A DNA stretch of 64,000 nucleotides from Salinimicrobium sp049680855 (GTDB lineage: Bacteria > Bacteroidota > Bacteroidia > Flavobacteriales > Flavobacteriaceae): NCBI RefSeq assembly GCF_049680855.1, contig NZ_JBMPGS010000002.1, positions 868,001 through 932,000 of the forward strand, given 5' to 3'. A program made the position numbers and the translations under genes. The first letter of the stretch is position 1. Every line of letters starts with the position of its first letter. A model generated the notes under the pieces. It saw nothing but the letters and a program-made list of their open reading frames with translations, ran no database searches and had not been told where the DNA came from. Below, piece by piece: positions 7,552-17,900 of this stretch.

Positions 7552-9000
7552 TTAATATCCTTCTGTTTGATCCATTCCCGAAGCTTGTATTTCACTCGCA
7601 GGGATAGGACAGATTGTTCTGTTATCACTCGCCGGGATATCAAGATTGGCTGCATCTACTCCTGTATTCACATGTTCATCTACCGGACGAATAATGGCTT
7701 GTCCTCTGCGAATATAGTCGTATACGCCATGACCCTCCAAGGCCAGCTCCCTTCTCCTCTCTTCGGCAATTTTTTCTTTAAGAGCTTCCCCCGTTTCGGT
7801 TACACGATGGGAAGCAAAGTTGGTTGTTCTGTTTTCAATAAGTGTATTCAAATAGTTCAAAGCTTCAGATTCACCTCCGCCGGCACCGTGCGCAGCTGCT
7901 TCTGCTGCAATTAAATACATTTCGGACAACCTGAGAACAGGAATATTGTGAGCACTCAGCCCTCCGCCTTCGCTTCTGTTAGTATATTTTACAAAAGCCT
8001 GCTGTGTACCTTCCTTATCCTCCTCGAGGAGAGCGGCGCGCGGATCATTTTCATATGCCCCCAACAAATCCTCAAAGGTCTTAGTGGCAATAACATCTCC
8101 CTGCCCACCGTCTTTCACGTCAAACTGGGCTCCAAGACCATTACTCCCTAAAGAGTTCTGGCTGGTGATACTCAACTCAAATAATGATTCAGAATTATAG
8201 TCAGTGAAGACATAAGAATCTACACCCATAAGATTGGATTCTCCTCTGGCTGCAATTACTTGCTCAGCATAATTTAGAGCATTCTCCCAGTCTTGTTTGT
8301 ATAAATAAACTCTGGCCAGTAAAGCTTTCACACCTGTTTTGGTAAGGTATTTAGTACTACCCTGCTCCCAGGTATTTTCCTCCAGGAGATCATGTGCCGT
8401 TTGGAGATCAAGAAGAATCTGGTCATAAGTTTCTCCCAGGGAGCTTCTTTCAACCACAACTTCTTCCGAGGAAAGTTTAAGAGGCAGGCCTTGTGAAGAA
8501 GCACCGGCCCTTATCCAGGGGTAGGCAAAAGTTCTGGCGAGGTCAAAATAGACCATTCCTCGAAGGCCTAAAGCCTCTCCAAGGATTTCCTGTTTTGCAG
8601 CAGCATTGCCTTCAGCTGCATCTATGTTGGCAATGATGAGATTGAGGTTGTTTATCGCTTTAAAAGACTGTCTCCAAAGCTCTTCACAGCTTCCACTATT
8701 GTTCGCGCTTTCTTCGTATTTATAAGCAATAGATTCGTAATCCCTTGGATTAAAAGTGGTTTTTACAAACCTGAAATCTGTTCCTTTAACAGCCGCTCTT
8801 TTATACAAAACCCTTCCCAGATATGTATTCCGGGAAACTTCATTGTAGGTACCGATTAGTAATTTATCCAGCTTTTCTACAGAATTAAGGACCAGATTTT
8901 CAGAAATAACATGGTCTGGTGTTTGGGTGAGTACATCCTCGCTACATCCCTGAAGGGATAGTATACCTAGGATCACTAATGTGTTTTTTAATATTTTCAT
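7552..9000 (-). CDS. SusD/RagB-family outer-membrane nutrient-binding lipoprotein
   Basis: 482 residues. The N-terminus MKILKNTLVILGILSLQGCS is a lipoprotein signal with Cys19 as the likely lipidated residue. The body is SusD-like: TPR-like helices such as LGEALGLRGMVYFDLARTFA and VKALLARVYLYKQDWENAL, and the C-terminal VLRLSEMYLIAAEA and EERRRELALEGHGVYDYIRRG blocks. Such proteins cap a SusC channel on the cell surface and capture the ligand. The SusC gene ends 16 nt upstream. No glycosidase or other degradative enzyme is adjacent, so the ligand need not be a glycan. Confidence 0.92.
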   Translation of the reverse strand: MKILKNTLVILGILSLQGCSEDVLTQTPDHVISENLVLNSVEKLDKLLIGTYNEVSRNTYLGRVLYKRAAVKGTDFRFVKTTFNPRDYESIAYKYEESANNSGSCEELWRQSFKAINNLNLIIANIDAAEGNAAAKQEILGEALGLRGMVYFDLARTFAYPWIRAGASSQGLPLKLSSEEVVVERSSLGETYDQILLDLQTAHDLLEENTWEQGSTKYLTKTGVKALLARVYLYKQDWENALNYAEQVIAARGESNLMGVDSYVFTDYNSESLFELSITSQNSLGSNGLGAQFDVKDGGQGDVIATKTFEDLLGAYENDPRAALLEEDKEGTQQAFVKYTNRSEGGGLSAHNIPVLRLSEMYLIAAEAAAHGAGGGESEALNYLNTLIENRTTNFASHRVTETGEALKEKIAEERRRELALEGHGVYDYIRRGQAIIRPVDEHVNTGVDAANLDIPASDNRTICPIPASEIQASGMDQTEGY

Positions 9001-9016
9001 TTTCTTGCTTTTTAGT

Positions 9017-12000
9017 CTAAAATTGTAATTGAAGTCCCAGCATTAAGGTTCTTGCTGTTGGTACCTGGAAGAAATTCACTCCATCGACAACTGCCTCGGG
9101 ATCATATCCGTCAAGTTCTGTCAACAGCAGTAAGTTGTCCCCCTGCACATAAACAGATCCGCCTTTTATAGTATTCCACATTGCCGGGAGCCTATAACTC
9201 AGCTTCACGTTCTTTAACTTCAAGTAATCTGAATCATAGAGGTGCCTTGTGGACACATCATTGGAAAAAGTTGGATTTCCGTTGATCCTGATCGGCACAG
9301 TAGCATCTGTATTATTAGGATTCCAAGGACTTAACTGAGCCACCGTATTGGTGAACTGTGGAGCGTAACCGTCATCATCCCTTTTAAAGGCTGTTCGGTC
9401 ATACACCTTTCCTCCCATTCCAAATGTGAATAAGAAATCGAGAGAAAAGTTCTTATAATTGAACTCGTTAAAGAAGCCTCCTTGTAAATCCTGCAGAGCA
9501 TCCCCGAAAATACCAAAACCTGCACTCTGGGCATCTGTTGTAATTTCTCCGGTTCTTTCCCCGTTTTCCAGCACGTAATACTGGGCCATTCCTGTCTCAG
9601 GGTCTACTCCTGCATACTCTCTCAGGTAGAAAGAATAAATACTCTCTCCCTCTTTGATGATCAAAGGATCCTGCCCATATCTTGAACTATAAGTAGATAC
9701 GATAGTATTTTTCAGTTTCGTGATCTCATTGTCAAGAATAGTGAGATTCGCACTGGTTCTCCAGGAGAAATTGTCATTAGTATAAGGTGTATAACCGATT
9801 TCAAATTCCCAACCCTTATTCACCATTTCTCCATAGTTCTGTAGTTGGGTCAGGAAACCTGTTGTAGAAGAAACTGGTACATTCAACAACAGATCTTCTG
9901 TCTTTTTATGAAAGTAATTCACAGAAAGATCAAATTCGCTGAAGAGGTTAAGATCTATTCCCAAATTAAAATTTTTACTTTGTTCCCAAGAAAGGTCTGG
10001 GTTTTGCAGTTGCCCGTAAGACAGACCTGATTCTCCTCCGTACCCTTTCCCGTCAGTTTCAAAAAATGCCAAAGCTGCGTAATACTGGGGAGGCAGATTC
10101 CCGTTTGTCCCGTAACTACCTCTAAACTTTAAATAATCCAAACCATCAACATCTAATAAGCTTTCTTCAGTTACGACCCAGGCGCCAGACACTGACCAAA
10201 AAGTTCCCCATCGGGCATCTTTTCCGAATCTTGAAGATCCGTCTCTTCTAAAACTGGACGAGAGATAATATTTTTGGTTATAGTTATAAGCCACCTGTGA
10301 GAAATAGGAGAGTAAAGAGTAATTTTCTGCATAACCAGTATGCGACCATAGAGCACCAATACTACTTGCCGACAGTAATTCACTGTCGAGAACGTCATAA
10401 CCATATACATTGATAGAATTCATCTCAGAAACCTGCGACTCCTGACCGAGCAGAACGTCCAACCCATGGTTCCCATACATTTTATTATAGTTTAGAATGT
10501 TCGAAATAGTGTATTGGAAAACTTCACTTTTTACACGATTAAGAACTCCATTCCAGATGCCACCCCCTGCACCAAACTCTTTATTGTCATACAGGGTTTC
10601 ATCTATTGCTTGCTGGTCTATTCCAAATGTGGTCTTGAAACTTAGGGGATCTATAATTTGAAATTCTGCAGAAGCATCTCCTCTGACACGGAATTCCTTA
10701 TTTTCATACTCACCCACTTTTAGAACACCTATAGGATTTGCATTTTTTTCTATCTCATTCGGGAGGTTAGCAAATCCTCCATACCCCTCTGGATCATAAA
10801 TGGGGGCAGCAGGGGGCAGCACTCTCGCCATGTACAACGGGTTCAGGCCTCCCGCATAAGTTCCGTCGATGTTAGCTGCATCCCTTTCAGATTTGGCCAC
10901 AGAAAGATTAACTCCTAATGTAATCCAGTCCTTTGCCTGGTTCTCAAGATTTACACGACCTGAATATCGTTTCAACCCGGTCTCTATTATTGTCCCTGAC
11001 TGATCGAGATAATTTCCTGAAACAAAAAAAGAAGTGTTTTCATTTCCGCCCCTGGCCGAGAGATTATATTTTCTCATGAAGCCGGTCTGGTAGATAGCAT
11101 CCATCCAATCTGCGTTGGCGTTTGTAGTTCCGTAGATATTCTGGTAATCGCTTACAGCCTGACTCTGGTATGTACTATACAAGCTATTGTCGGCATACAC
11201 TCTTTTGAATTCGGCATTCTCGTTATTCTGAATATATTGGTTTATTTGCCCTTCTATCCACAGATCTTTGAACTGCTCATTGTTGATCAGCTTTTCCTCG
11301 GTAAGATTCTCACTCCAACCGGTTTCTACTCCAAGAGCAATTTCAGTCTCCCCTCTTTTACCTTTCTTGGTAGTGATGATCACCACTCCATTAGCCGCCC
11401 TTGAACCATAAAGAGAAGAAGCTGCAGCATCCTTGAGAACCGTTATACTCTTAATATCTTCCGAATTGATAGTAGACAAAGGGTTATAACCCGTACTTCC
11501 GGTCATAAAATCACCCGCCCTCAAATTTGAATCAGTATTTATCACCACCCCGTCGAGAACGTACAGAGGCTGAGTTGAACCACTTATAGATCCAATCCCC
11601 CGAATTTGCACATTAGACTGACCTCCAGGCTGGCCTGAAGTAGAAATATTTACCCCTGAAACCTTTCCCTGTAAGGCCGTTTCAAAACTGGCAGTAGCCC
11701 CTCTAGTCACAGCTTCATTGGTGACTGTTTCTGCCGCTCCTGTAAAACTTCGTTTGTTGGCTGAACCATAAGCTACCACCATAACTTCATCGAGCGATTC
11801 GGCGCTTTTCACCATTTCTACGTTAATCACATTAGACGCACCAATGGTCTTGTTAACTATTTTCTTTCCGATATAGCTAAAGTTAAGAACATCTCCCACC
11901 TGTGCCGTTATTGAATATTCCCCGTCGAAGTTAGTTTGGGTTCCATTGGTTGTATTTTTCACCATCACATTCACTCCGGGAATAGGCATGCCATTCTCGT

Positions 12001-12097
12001 CGCTCACAGTTCCGGTAACTGTTTTTTCCTGGGCATAAGATAACTGCCCTACTAACCCTGCACACAGGGTTAGTATCAATAAAATTTTACTTTTCAT
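9017..12097 (-). CDS. SusC/RagA-family TonB-linked outer-membrane transporter
   Basis: 1026 residues from the ATG at 12095-12097, which gives a clean signal peptide (MKSKILLILTLCAGLVGQLS); an upstream ATG at 12160 would add 21 unlikely residues. A carboxypeptidase-like domain (TVTGTVSDENGMPIPGVNV) is followed by a plug with the SusC landmarks GKVSGVNISTSGQPGG, VQIRGIGSISG and ASSLYGSRAANGVVIITTKKG, and a long beta-barrel ending LMLGLQLQF. It imports a ligand across the outer membrane with TonB energy. It is the first gene of an operon with SusD and the PepSY gene. The ligand is unknown; neighbouring hut genes and a Cys/His-rich secreted protein hint at a histidine- or metal-containing compound. 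Confidence 0.95.
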   Translation of the reverse strand: MKSKILLILTLCAGLVGQLSYAQEKTVTGTVSDENGMPIPGVNVMVKNTTNGTQTNFDGEYSITAQVGDVLNFSYIGKKIVNKTIGASNVINVEMVKSAESLDEVMVVAYGSANKRSFTGAAETVTNEAVTRGATASFETALQGKVSGVNISTSGQPGGQSNVQIRGIGSISGSTQPLYVLDGVVINTDSNLRAGDFMTGSTGYNPLSTINSEDIKSITVLKDAAASSLYGSRAANGVVIITTKKGKRGETEIALGVETGWSENLTEEKLINNEQFKDLWIEGQINQYIQNNENAEFKRVYADNSLYSTYQSQAVSDYQNIYGTTNANADWMDAIYQTGFMRKYNLSARGGNENTSFFVSGNYLDQSGTIIETGLKRYSGRVNLENQAKDWITLGVNLSVAKSERDAANIDGTYAGGLNPLYMARVLPPAAPIYDPEGYGGFANLPNEIEKNANPIGVLKVGEYENKEFRVRGDASAEFQIIDPLSFKTTFGIDQQAIDETLYDNKEFGAGGGIWNGVLNRVKSEVFQYTISNILNYNKMYGNHGLDVLLGQESQVSEMNSINVYGYDVLDSELLSASSIGALWSHTGYAENYSLLSYFSQVAYNYNQKYYLSSSFRRDGSSRFGKDARWGTFWSVSGAWVVTEESLLDVDGLDYLKFRGSYGTNGNLPPQYYAALAFFETDGKGYGGESGLSYGQLQNPDLSWEQSKNFNLGIDLNLFSEFDLSVNYFHKKTEDLLLNVPVSSTTGFLTQLQNYGEMVNKGWEFEIGYTPYTNDNFSWRTSANLTILDNEITKLKNTIVSTYSSRYGQDPLIIKEGESIYSFYLREYAGVDPETGMAQYYVLENGERTGEITTDAQSAGFGIFGDALQDLQGGFFNEFNYKNFSLDFLFTFGMGGKVYDRTAFKRDDDGYAPQFTNTVAQLSPWNPNNTDATVPIRINGNPTFSNDVSTRHLYDSDYLKLKNVKLSYRLPAMWNTIKGGSVYVQGDNLLLLTELDGYDPEAVVDGVNFFQVPTARTLMLGLQLQF

Positions 12098-12211
12098 AAA
12101 GTGAGTTGTTTTAAAATTGGATAATCTGAAATAAAGTTGGGAAGATATCAGCGCATACATTTAATGTACAGCCGAATCTCCATAAGCATCAGTGAATGAT
12201 GCGCCTGTAAA

Positions 12212-12637
12212 TCAGATGGTAAATACCTGGCAAAGGACTTGTATGTCGTAAACCAGTTGTGGAGGTTGATAAGGAGGATAATTGATTACCTCCGGAGATA
12301 ACTCAGGTAGAAGATCAACTATAATGAAAGACAACGGAATAATAAATGTCTGCGGTATAAAGTCGAAAGAGGTAGAAGCAAAATTTAATTCATCTTGACC
12401 CTCAATTCGATCGGTTTCGTCTGAGCAACAAGCCTCTTTATCCATTTTCATATGGCCCATCATACTATCCACTCCACAGGAGTGTGTCTCGGATTTGCAT
12501 TTTTTTACAGAAGAAAAAACAGCGTGTCCTACCAAACTCTTACCGCAAAAATGCTTCTCCACAGTGAAAGACATCGTGGAAAAGAGGACCAAAATGGCCA
12601 TCAGAAAAGAAAAAGTATTTAAAAAAACTTTCTTCAT
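12212..12637 (-). CDS. HYC_CC_PP-family secreted Cys/His-rich small protein
   Basis: 141 residues from the ATG at 12635-12637, which begins a signal-like segment (MKKVFLNTFSFLMAILVLFS); the ATG at 12703 would put 22 residues before it. The name-giving motifs are visible: HFCG after the signal (the HYC position), a CC pair in EACCSDETD, and YPPYQPP near the C-terminus. Cys, His and Met are concentrated between these motifs (KCKSETHSCG, MMGHMKMDKEACC), which suggests binding of soft metals, though the family's function is not established. It lies upstream of SusC on the same strand with a 114-nt gap. Confidence 0.7.
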   Translation of the reverse strand: MKKVFLNTFSFLMAILVLFSTMSFTVEKHFCGKSLVGHAVFSSVKKCKSETHSCGVDSMMGHMKMDKEACCSDETDRIEGQDELNFASTSFDFIPQTFIIPLSFIIVDLLPELSPEVINYPPYQPPQLVYDIQVLCQVFTI

Positions 12638-13107
12638 GAATTCCAAATATAATAAAATGTTAATAGGAATTATTTTTTTAACATGAAATTCTGCTTTTTT
12701 CAATTAGAAAGAAAAGGAATTTAATTGTAGTCACAAGATGTTGCATTATTCTACACTCTTCTTATAGAATGACTAAAAAAAGAGAGGTCAACTTGTTCTA
12801 ATATCAGTAACTTGGTTTGCTATTGCTACATTACCAACTCCTGCAAGGCTAATTTTGGGCTATAACTTCACCATTTCTTTTGGAGGAAGGAAAGATCTTT
12901 TATGGACTCTGTTGGGGACGGTTTAATTCTCCCTTTGGAGGGGATGGCACGACAGCTCGTGCTACAGCAATGCTGAAAGCATCTCCTTTCAGGAACATAG
13001 AATTTACCACTGTAATGGCATTACACTCATAATTTCCCATAAAGCGTGAATTTCACCTTCTCATATTAAATATTAGTTATATTCTTCACAAGATAATCTT
13101 CACCTAT
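12638..13107. other. Intergenic stretch without a supported gene
   Basis: About 470 bp between the HYC_CC_PP gene and the integrase, both on the minus strand. I see no convincing reading frame. A small palindrome TAATGGCATTA lies at 13014-13024. The stretch must contain the promoter for the HYC_CC_PP gene; no clear -7/-33 pair was picked out. Confidence 0.5.
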
Positions 13108-14439
13108 TCAAAAATTTATCACACTATCCAAAGCTTCATCAGCATCTCGATGAATGAAATTGGCCTGGTAATTCAAAGTAGTTTTTAGATTACTATGTCG
13201 ATAGAGCTTTTGCAGCATCAAAGGATGTATTTTATCACCTGCAATATTCCCAAAGCTGTGTCTCGCAATGTGATTGGATAAATTTTTATCTATACCACAT
13301 TCCTCTGCAATTCGTTTTAGATATTTATTGAGAAGTTTGGTGGCATTTTTTGTTTTTATATAAATTTCTTCAGCATCTTTAGGATGGACATTTTTTAGAA
13401 AAGGAAATACATAACCATTATAAAGTAACTTGTCCTTTCTGTAATAGCTTAATATTTTTTCGGCTTTATCAGGAATTTTTAAGCTCAACGCCTTTTCATT
13501 CTTATTCATTACATAATAAAGACGATTATCTTTAAAATCAGACCATTTCAGTTTAACCACATCAGAAATACGTATGCCTGCAAAATAGAAGGCAAAAAGC
13601 CAAACATTGTGAGTATGCCAAATTGAAGCACCTTCTTCAAATTTTAGAGCTTCTATTTTTTCAACCTCCTCTATAGTCAGACCGATTTTATTACCAGAAC
13701 CAATACGAATTTTCTCTTTTTCCCCTGCAAAAGGATAATATTTTTGATCAATAATACCTTCTTTTATTGCTAGGTTAAAAAGTGTTCTAATAAAAATAAG
13801 CTGATTAGTAACAGTTCTGGTTGTTTGGTTTAAATAAGAAAGACAAAAAGTTTTATATTTATTTATAAATGCCTCATCAATTTCCTGAAATCGTAAAGTT
13901 GTACTTTTTTGGAAATAGTTCACTCCATCCATCCACATATATTCGGCCCTTTTTGCCCTACTTATACGCTCTCTACGCCGTTCTTTGATCTCTTTGATAA
14001 CTGTAGATTTGTTTTTAGATTTTTTAAGATGTAAAAATTCTTCTAAATTATAGAGGATTGACAATTCGGATTTGGCTACAGAGAATGTCCCCCTTTCATA
14101 TTTGTCCTTTATACGTTCAGCTGCTAATGCAAAAAAAGATTTTAAGCCTCCAGGACCTTTTAATTTTTGTTTGATTTGTTTGGGAGTAATACGATCTTTC
14201 GACTCAAAATAAATATCATTGACCTCGGTCAACTTTTTCATCAAAAAATTGTTCAATTTTCTATAATTGGGATGAGTTCTCTTAACTTTTCCAGCAGTTT
14301 TATCCCAGTCCTTTTCAAAAACATATTGTCCAAGCCAATGATAATTTGTTTTATAATTTTCACTAATCCTCAATGCAAGGGGAATTGTGCCATCCTTTCT
14401 TATCATGTTCTTCCGTAAAACAATCTTTACATTAGCCAT
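13108..14439 (-). CDS. Tyrosine recombinase / site-specific integrase
   Basis: 443 residues in the usual order for Bacteroidota element integrases: an arm-binding beta-sheet domain (about 1-90), a SAM-like core-binding domain (about 100-230) and the catalytic domain. Catalytic residues are visible: Arg290 in FAGIRISD, His390-x-x-Arg393 in HIARHSFG, His415 in LYRHSNLKTT and the nucleophile Tyr424 in TLNYQ. It inserts and excises the element at an attachment site. The likely site is the tRNA-Met 3' fragment 200 bp upstream, with short direct repeats on both sides. Codon use looks more AT-rich than the hut and Sus genes, as expected for recently moved DNA. It appears intact. Confidence 0.95.
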   Translation of the reverse strand: MANVKIVLRKNMIRKDGTIPLALRISENYKTNYHWLGQYVFEKDWDKTAGKVKRTHPNYRKLNNFLMKKLTEVNDIYFESKDRITPKQIKQKLKGPGGLKSFFALAAERIKDKYERGTFSVAKSELSILYNLEEFLHLKKSKNKSTVIKEIKERRRERISRAKRAEYMWMDGVNYFQKSTTLRFQEIDEAFINKYKTFCLSYLNQTTRTVTNQLIFIRTLFNLAIKEGIIDQKYYPFAGEKEKIRIGSGNKIGLTIEEVEKIEALKFEEGASIWHTHNVWLFAFYFAGIRISDVVKLKWSDFKDNRLYYVMNKNEKALSLKIPDKAEKILSYYRKDKLLYNGYVFPFLKNVHPKDAEEIYIKTKNATKLLNKYLKRIAEECGIDKNLSNHIARHSFGNIAGDKIHPLMLQKLYRHSNLKTTLNYQANFIHRDADEALDSVINF

Positions 14440-14489
14440 AATGATCTGATTTAAAACTTAGTAAAGATAGTGAAATGTTTAGGCAGTTA

Positions 14490-14531
14490 GTACAGAATAA
14501 GTACAGAATAGTACAGAATAAGTACAGAATA
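14490..14531. repeat. Four direct repeats GTACAGAATA (likely integrase arm sites)
   Basis: Copies start at 14490, 14501, 14511 and 14522, about one helical turn apart, between the integrase start and the tRNA fragment. Regular phasing next to an integrase suggests arm-type binding sites; this role is inferred. Confidence 0.7.
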
Positions 14532-14635
14532 ATTTAATATTAATACCTTCTAATTAAGATCAGGTATTATATAAAGCACTGGGAATCAAATATTTTGCAT
14601 GGTTTTAGTTGGAATTGCATAGATAAAACATCAAG

Positions 14636-14677
14636 TTCATAACCCGGAGGTCACGAGTTCAAATCTCGTTCTCGCTA
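14636..14677 (+). other. tRNA-Met(CAT) 3' fragment: probable attachment site
   Basis: From the anticodon loop onward the sequence folds as a tRNA: loop TTCATAA with anticodon CAT, stem strand CCCGG, variable AGGTC, T-arm ACGAG-TTCAAAT-CTCGT, acceptor strand TCTCGCT and discriminator A. Upstream sequence pairs with neither the anticodon stem nor the acceptor, so there is no 5' half. This is the footprint expected when an element inserts in the 3' half of a tRNA gene, leaving a fragment at its far end. Orientation puts the element to the left and an intact tRNA beyond the window. Confidence 0.8.
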
Positions 14678-14681
14678 CTTT

Positions 14682-14718
14682 AAAAGGCTTTCAGGAAACT
14701 GGAAGCCTTTTTTATTTT
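14682..14718 (+). terminator. Terminator following the tRNA fragment
   Basis: AAAAGGCTTTC (14682-14692) pairs with GGAAGCCTTTTTT and is followed by ATTTTT. It directly follows the tRNA 3' fragment and is probably the original terminator of the chromosomal tRNA gene. Confidence 0.75.
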
Positions 14719-14725
14719 TCCCCGA

Positions 14726-14746
14726 GTACAGATTAAGTACAGAATC
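14726..14746. repeat. Two further GTACAGA-type repeats right of the tRNA fragment
   Basis: GTACAGATTA (14726-14735) and GTACAGAATC (14737-14746) match the repeats on the integrase side with the same 11-bp step. Their presence on both sides of the attachment core is unusual if the right side is plain chromosome. No gene is seen between here and 14975. Confidence 0.6.
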
Positions 14747-14974
14747 TGATCTTATTTTCCAATATTTCATAGGAGTCAATTGGAATACGTTTTTAATACC
14801 ACTATTTCACCAATTTATTTCTCAACATAAAAACCAACTTACCCACTCGGGCAGATTGCTTGCCAAAATACACCCGCAAGTAATAAAGATATATAGTATT
14901 ACTAAAAATGGTATACAGCATTAAAAAATTAAATTTTGGACTTCCCAAAAAATTTAAGTTATCTGTAAAATTTT

Positions 14975-17900
14975 TCACTCAAACATAGCTTTAATTTTCT
15001 GTTCTAAATTAGTATCGCTAACCCTTAGAACTTCTTTTAGTAAATCCGTTGAAGTTGGTTTAGCATGTGGATAGTTATGTTTGGTTAAAAAAGATTGTAA
15101 TGCAAAATTCAACCGCTCTTCTCCAAGTAATTCGCTCAATTCTACAAAAACAATAGCACCTTTAGAATAAGAAATAAAAGCATTATTTTTTGTAGCTTTT
15201 AATAAAGATAAATCTTCACTAAAGCCCTTTTCTGCGTCATAAATTTGCTTATGTACTGCCAAGCGTTCTAGCATCTTATCTTTACCGTACATTTTTTTAT
15301 AAATCATCATTTCTGTATACATAGCCAAGCTTTCTGTAAGCATCGCATAGCCTTCACGATAATCGGGGTTAATCTGGTTTGTTCCCCACCAAAAATGCGC
15401 CACTTCATGCCCGGCCAGTTCATTGATAACGTCCTGATTATGATTATCAGCTATGTTTGCGTGAAAAGTCATGTGCTCTGTCATAAATATAACACCAGGA
15501 TAAGCCGTTCCTGCAAAACCTTGTGTAAACGATGAAACCTCTGCAAATCGAATGGAAGAAAAAGGATAGGGTCCAAAGTATTTGGTACAATAGTCTAGAG
15601 AAAGTTTTGCATTTTCTATAAGATGGTCCACATTTTTTTCATGTAAAGGATGATATAAAACCTCAATAAAAATATCTTTGTAATCTACTCGTTTAACCTC
15701 ATATTTAGCCGATGAAACGGCAAACCTAAAAGGTATGGAATCTGCTTGGTACTTATAGTACTGTCTATTGCCGTCTTGCCAATGTGTTTTTAATGCACCA
15801 GTACCAACAGCAATTTGATTTTTAACTGTTGAAATTTGCATGTCCAACGCAATAAAATCATCTATATTGGTCTTTTCAGCATCAAATGGTTTCATGGCTG
15901 TTGCTTCCCCCAATGCATGCTTGTTTCTAATAGTATTATCTAAAATCTCCTTGCTAGCATCATAACCAAATTGAGGAAAATAACGACTAATCCGCATGAA
16001 AGAACCATCTTTAATAATAGCATTAAAAGGATTATGACCGTTAACTGCACGCCATTCATAAGTCAATTCGAATACCAGTTTTGCCGTGTCCTGAGTTTGT
16101 ACCGCCTGTTTTAATTGCAATTCTGAAATAGCATCATGTAGCTTTATAGTATCATTTTTATAAATAAATAAAAGCGATTGTACCTCAAAATCTTTAGGGA
16201 CACTAATAAGTATAGAATCTAAAGCTTGCTTGTTTTGGTTTACCAACCAATAAGTTCCTTTTACATGGTATGCTTGTTCTTCAGGAAATAGATCTATTTC
16301 AGTGTTCACCTTTTTTATCGTTGGCTGTGGAAGGTTTTGGTATTTTCGGTAATTCTTTTCGTAAGCAACACCCTCTAAAATAACAGACTCTTTGTCTTTA
16401 GGGTCATAGCCTTCTAAAAAAACATAACCACTTGCAATTGCTATAAATACAGAAGCAATAAAAGCCATAAGCATACTGTTTCTTTTGGCTTTAGTTTTTA
16501 TCAAATGAAATAAAGAAAATAGAATACCAAGAAAGGAAAACCCAAAAATCAACCTATAGGTAAACTGCAGTAAATAGGATCCGTAAGCTATAAAATCGCT
16601 ATAAGCACCTTTGTACCCAGATAAGAACCTAAACAACGGATTTGTTATAATGCTTTTTGAAATAGGAGTTACGAACAATAAGAAAAACAAAATTGAAACC
16701 CCTAATGCAACCGATTTACTTTTACTTATGGAATTAATAAAAAGCAGGTTTAAAGATATAAGTATAAGAGGGAATGTATTAAAAACAAGAACACCAAAAT
16801 ACGCCTGCCAATCAACAAAGGGATATTGGAAAATAATTTGAAAACTAATTGCTTCCAATAGCATTAGACCCGTAAGAAAAAGAATTAAAAACACTATGCT
16901 TAGGCCATGACCCATTAATCGCTCTCTTGCGTAATAGGTAGTAATTTGAATTATAGAAAAACCACTAGCTCTAGCGCGCCAAAACACATCATTGGTGAAA
17001 TAAACCAGAACCAAAGCACCTATAAAGTAAAAGGTTTCATTTATAGTTTTAGCCAGTAAGCCAGAGCTAGCGTACTTTTGCGGTAACCTAATCCCCATAT
17101 CAATATCGCCATACATTTCTACACCTACATAAAATAAAAGTAAAGCAGAAACCGAAATAAGCGGAATACTTTTAAACAGATAAATGAGATCGATTTTTAC
17201 GAAGGAGAATAGGGCTTTTTGTTTTGTTTTCGAATTAAACTGCGTGTCTGCTATTGCAAGTGGCACATCTAAACGCTTAATCTTTTTAGGAGCTGCGACA
17301 GCGTGTTTCCTTTTTAACTTTTGCTTGAAAACAGGCAGAAATGAGAACACGCGAATACCTAATGTTACAAATACTAATGATAGCAAAACAACACCGAATC
17401 GATTTATCAATAGAATATTATTAAGCGAAACAACTTTATTGTTTCTTTCAAAAACACTAAATTCTTTGGCATCATAAAAATAAGCTGATAACCCAAAGAC
17501 ATCCGTTATGGCAGAGATTTTTTGAGCAAATAAAGATTGTGGTAACGATTGCGCCATAAACGGTGCGTTCGAAAACATCAACATAATCATATAGGTCATG
17601 TACAGCATTAAACCTGCAACAGCAACCAATAATTTATTCTGAAATTTTTTCGCAAAGAAAAACAGCAGGCTGCATACCAGTAAGCTATTTACCACGCCAA
17701 AAATTAGAAAAGGATATACGTAATGCCATAGATAAAATCCTGAAAGGATTTCAGAATCTGTTTGAACATGCAGTCCTATAACATAACCAAGTATTAAAAT
17801 GAAAAAGCTAAATATTGTTAGTAAAAAAAAGGATAAAAAGCGTGTTAAAGCAAAGACGCGTTTTCTTATGGGTGTGGTAAAAACTATCAAACCAAAATTG

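Noticed and set aside
14636..14677. Functional tRNA-Met gene
   Set aside because: The 5' half (acceptor, D-arm and anticodon 5' strand) is missing; only the 3' part from the anticodon loop is present.
14490..14746. CRISPR-like array
   Set aside because: Units are 10 bp with almost no spacer and sit beside an integrase and attachment core; no cas genes in the window.
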